The translations under genes were made by a program, and so were the position numbers. Of a stretch of 64,000 nucleotides of DNA, positions 62,397-64,000 are shown piece by piece. Source of the stretch: Synechococcus sp. ATX 2A4 (GTDB taxonomy: Bacteria; Cyanobacteriota; Cyanobacteriia; PCC-6307; Cyanobiaceae); the NCBI RefSeq assembly GCF_024346375.1, contig NZ_JAGQCV010000010.1:1-64000 (forward strand), written 5' to 3'. Below the pieces are notes generated by a model. The model was not told the origin of the DNA, ran no database searches, and was given only the letters and a program-made list of their open reading frames with translations. Numbering within the stretch: the stretch's first letter is position 1; every line of letters begins with the position of its first letter.

Positions 62397-63944
62397 ATGA
62401 CCCTGGCCGCCAGCCGCCCTGACCATCCGGACGCAGCGGATTCCGCCGCGAGCGCCACCACCTACGCCCGCGCCGATTGGGCCAGTGCCTTCCGCAACGT
62501 GGGCAGCGAACTCACGGCGGCACCGCTCAGCGCCAGCAAGGGCTCCATCCCCAGCGAGCTCAGCGGCACCCTCTACCGCAACGGCCCGGGCCGGCTGGAG
62601 CGCGGCGGCCACTGGGTGCACCACCCCTTCGATGGCGACGGCATGATCACCGCCGTGCGCTTCGACGGCGGTGGCGCCAGCCTCACCAACCGTTTCGTGC
62701 GCACCGAGGGTTGGCTGGCGGAGGAGGAGAAGGGCAGCTTCGTGTACCGCGGTGTGTTCGGCACCCAGAAGCCCGGCGGCCCGCTCGCCAATGCCTTTGA
62801 CCTGCGGCTCAAGAACATCGCCAACACCCACGTGGTGCGGCTGGGCGACCGGCTGCTGGCGCTCTGGGAAGCCAGCCTGCCCCACAGCCTCGATCCCGAC
62901 ACGTTGGAGACCACCGGCCTTGAGCAGTTGGATGGCGTGCTGGCCGCCGGGGAGGCCTTCAGCGCCCACCCTCGCTTCGATCCCGGCCACCGGGGCGGCC
63001 CGCGCATGGTCACCTTCGGGGTGAAGGCGGGGCCCCGCAGCTCGATCCGGCTGATGGAGTTCGACGCCTCCAGCGGGGAGGGCGGAAGTGGCGAGGGGGG
63101 AAGTGGCCGCCTGCTGGCCGATCAGACCCGTAGCTTCAAGGGGTTCGCCTTTCTGCATGATTTCGCGATCACGCCCAACTGGGCCGTGTTCCTGCAGAAC
63201 GCCATGGCCTTCAACCCGCTGGGCTTCGTGTTCGGCCTGAAGGGGGCCGCCCAGTGCCTGGCCTCCAAACCCGGCGAGCAGGGCCAGTTCTGGCTGATTC
63301 CCCGCTCCGGTGACGGCGAGCCCCTGCAGGTGCAGGCGCCGGCCGGCTTCGTGTTCCACCACCTCAATGCCTTCGAGGATCCCAGCGCCGGTGCGGCCGG
63401 CCAGGTGGTGGTGGATTCGATCTACTACGACGACTTCCCCACGATCGGACCGGACACCGACTTCCGCGCTGTCGACTTCAGCACCCTGCCGGTGGGCCAG
63501 CTGCACCGCTGCCGCATCGATCTGGCCACCGGTGCGGTGAGCATCGAGCGTCTGGAGGAGCGCTGCTGCGAATTCGCGATGGTGAACCCCGCCCGCGTGG
63601 GGCTGGATGCCCGCTATGCCTGGATGGCGGTCACCCACCGGGAGCGAGGCAACGACCCGCTGCAGGCGATCGAGAAGCTCGACCTGCACTCCGGCGAACG
63701 CTGGGTGTGGAGCGCGGCGCCGCGGGGGTTCGTCAGCGAGCCGCTGATGGTGCCCCGTCCGGCCGTCGGCGCCGGGCCCGCCCCGGCGGAAGACGACGGC
63801 TGGATCCTCTGCGTCGTCTGGAACGGAGCCCGCGCCGCCAGTGACCTGGTGATCCTGCGGGCCGACGACCTCACCGAGCAGGCGGTGATTCCGCTGCCGC
63901 TGGCGATCCCCCACGGGTTGCACGGCAGCTGGAGTGCGGCATGA
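62397..63944 (+). CDS. Carotenoid oxygenase (RPE65/CCD family)
   Basis: The 515-residue protein has the four iron-ligand His segments: ANTHVVRL, FLHDFAIT, FHHLNAFEDP and PHGLHGSW. LYRNGPGRLERGGHWVHHPFDGDGMI is the normal N-terminal part. It cleaves carotenoids or apocarotenoids; the actual substrate is not predictable. A Gly/Ser-rich insert (GEGGSGEGGSG) near residue 226 is odd. ATG 62397 is chosen; ATG codons at 62364 and 62367 are also in frame. Confidence 0.94.
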   Translation: MTLAASRPDHPDAADSAASATTYARADWASAFRNVGSELTAAPLSASKGSIPSELSGTLYRNGPGRLERGGHWVHHPFDGDGMITAVRFDGGGASLTNRFVRTEGWLAEEEKGSFVYRGVFGTQKPGGPLANAFDLRLKNIANTHVVRLGDRLLALWEASLPHSLDPDTLETTGLEQLDGVLAAGEAFSAHPRFDPGHRGGPRMVTFGVKAGPRSSIRLMEFDASSGEGGSGEGGSGRLLADQTRSFKGFAFLHDFAITPNWAVFLQNAMAFNPLGFVFGLKGAAQCLASKPGEQGQFWLIPRSGDGEPLQVQAPAGFVFHHLNAFEDPSAGAAGQVVVDSIYYDDFPTIGPDTDFRAVDFSTLPVGQLHRCRIDLATGAVSIERLEERCCEFAMVNPARVGLDARYAWMAVTHRERGNDPLQAIEKLDLHSGERWVWSAAPRGFVSEPLMVPRPAVGAGPAPAEDDGWILCVVWNGARAASDLVILRADDLTEQAVIPLPLAIPHGLHGSWSAA

Positions 63945-64000
63945 ACGGTCCTGCACAGCCGCGCCGTTTGGGACTGGGCCGGATCCTGGTGACGGCCTGC
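63941..64000 (+). CDS. Partial gene at right edge
   Basis: A frame starts at ATG 63941, overlapping the stop of the carotenoid oxygenase (ATGA), and reads MNGPAQPRRLGLGRILVTAC up to the window edge. Only 20 residues are visible, so no function can be assigned. The overlap suggests a shared transcript. Confidence 0.55.
   Translation, partial: MNGPAQPRRLGLGRILVTAC

Overview
The window is a high-GC, gene-dense piece of a cyanobacterial chromosome. The diagnostic genes are psbEFLJ with ycf48 and rubredoxin, ndhCKJ, chlD, a high-light-inducible protein, cyAbrB, an SmtA-type metallothionein and a carotenoid oxygenase. The GC content and compact layout suggest a Cyanobium/Synechococcus-type picocyanobacterium (inference). 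No rRNA, CRISPR array, insertion sequence or phage gene was seen. One tRNA (Val, UAC) was found.

Layout. 0.5-5 kb: a GGCT-like protein, a Kir-type channel, a DCC-family protein, cyAbrB, a lipoprotein amidase and Hli. 6-8.3 kb: a reverse-strand MotA/TolQ-like plus two ExbD-like stator cassette. 8.4-14.4 kb: small accessory genes, including metallothionein, a MarC-family protein, and a cold-shock/transmembrane/sunset-domain fusion, with several gene-poor gaps. 14.4-22.4 kb: tRNA-Val, MazG, ArfB, a polyamine pair (speE-speB), gcvT and aspS.

22.4-30.5 kb is the most unusual region. A tightly overlapping reverse-strand operon runs PqqD-like protein, HprK-like kinase, then four glycosyltransferases. 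Next to it lie two divergent NTP_transf_5-like genes, one with intact motifs and one degenerate. The PqqD-like protein carries a C-terminal tail that looks like a peptide substrate fused to its own recognition domain. This combination resembles the HPr-rel-A and lasso-peptide tailoring gene sets, but no cyclase or leader peptidase is present.

30.6-39.7 kb: Dps, pyrG, queE, hisS, then a nucleotide-sugar run (ugd, UXS, galE, UDP-glucuronate 4-epimerase) that interconverts UDP-glucose, UDP-glucuronate, UDP-xylose, UDP-galactose and UDP-galacturonate. It could feed the glycosyltransferases upstream. 39.7-44 kb: the photosynthetic block, rubA-ycf48-psbEFLJ on the reverse strand and ndhCKJ on the forward strand. 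44-64 kb: a YvcK/CofD-like protein, an Mla-type ATPase and MCE protein, chlD, a J-domain protein, folK, Nudix, a standard photolyase, a DegT aminotransferase with a cysteine-rich insert, a peroxiredoxin-like protein, Sfp, a second photolyase-like protein with reversed domain order, fabI, a DUF1800/DUF1501 pair, hisB and a carotenoid oxygenase.

Most gene calls rest on motifs read directly from the translated sequence. No database search was possible, so family names are recognition from memory and start codons in this GC-rich sequence are often uncertain.
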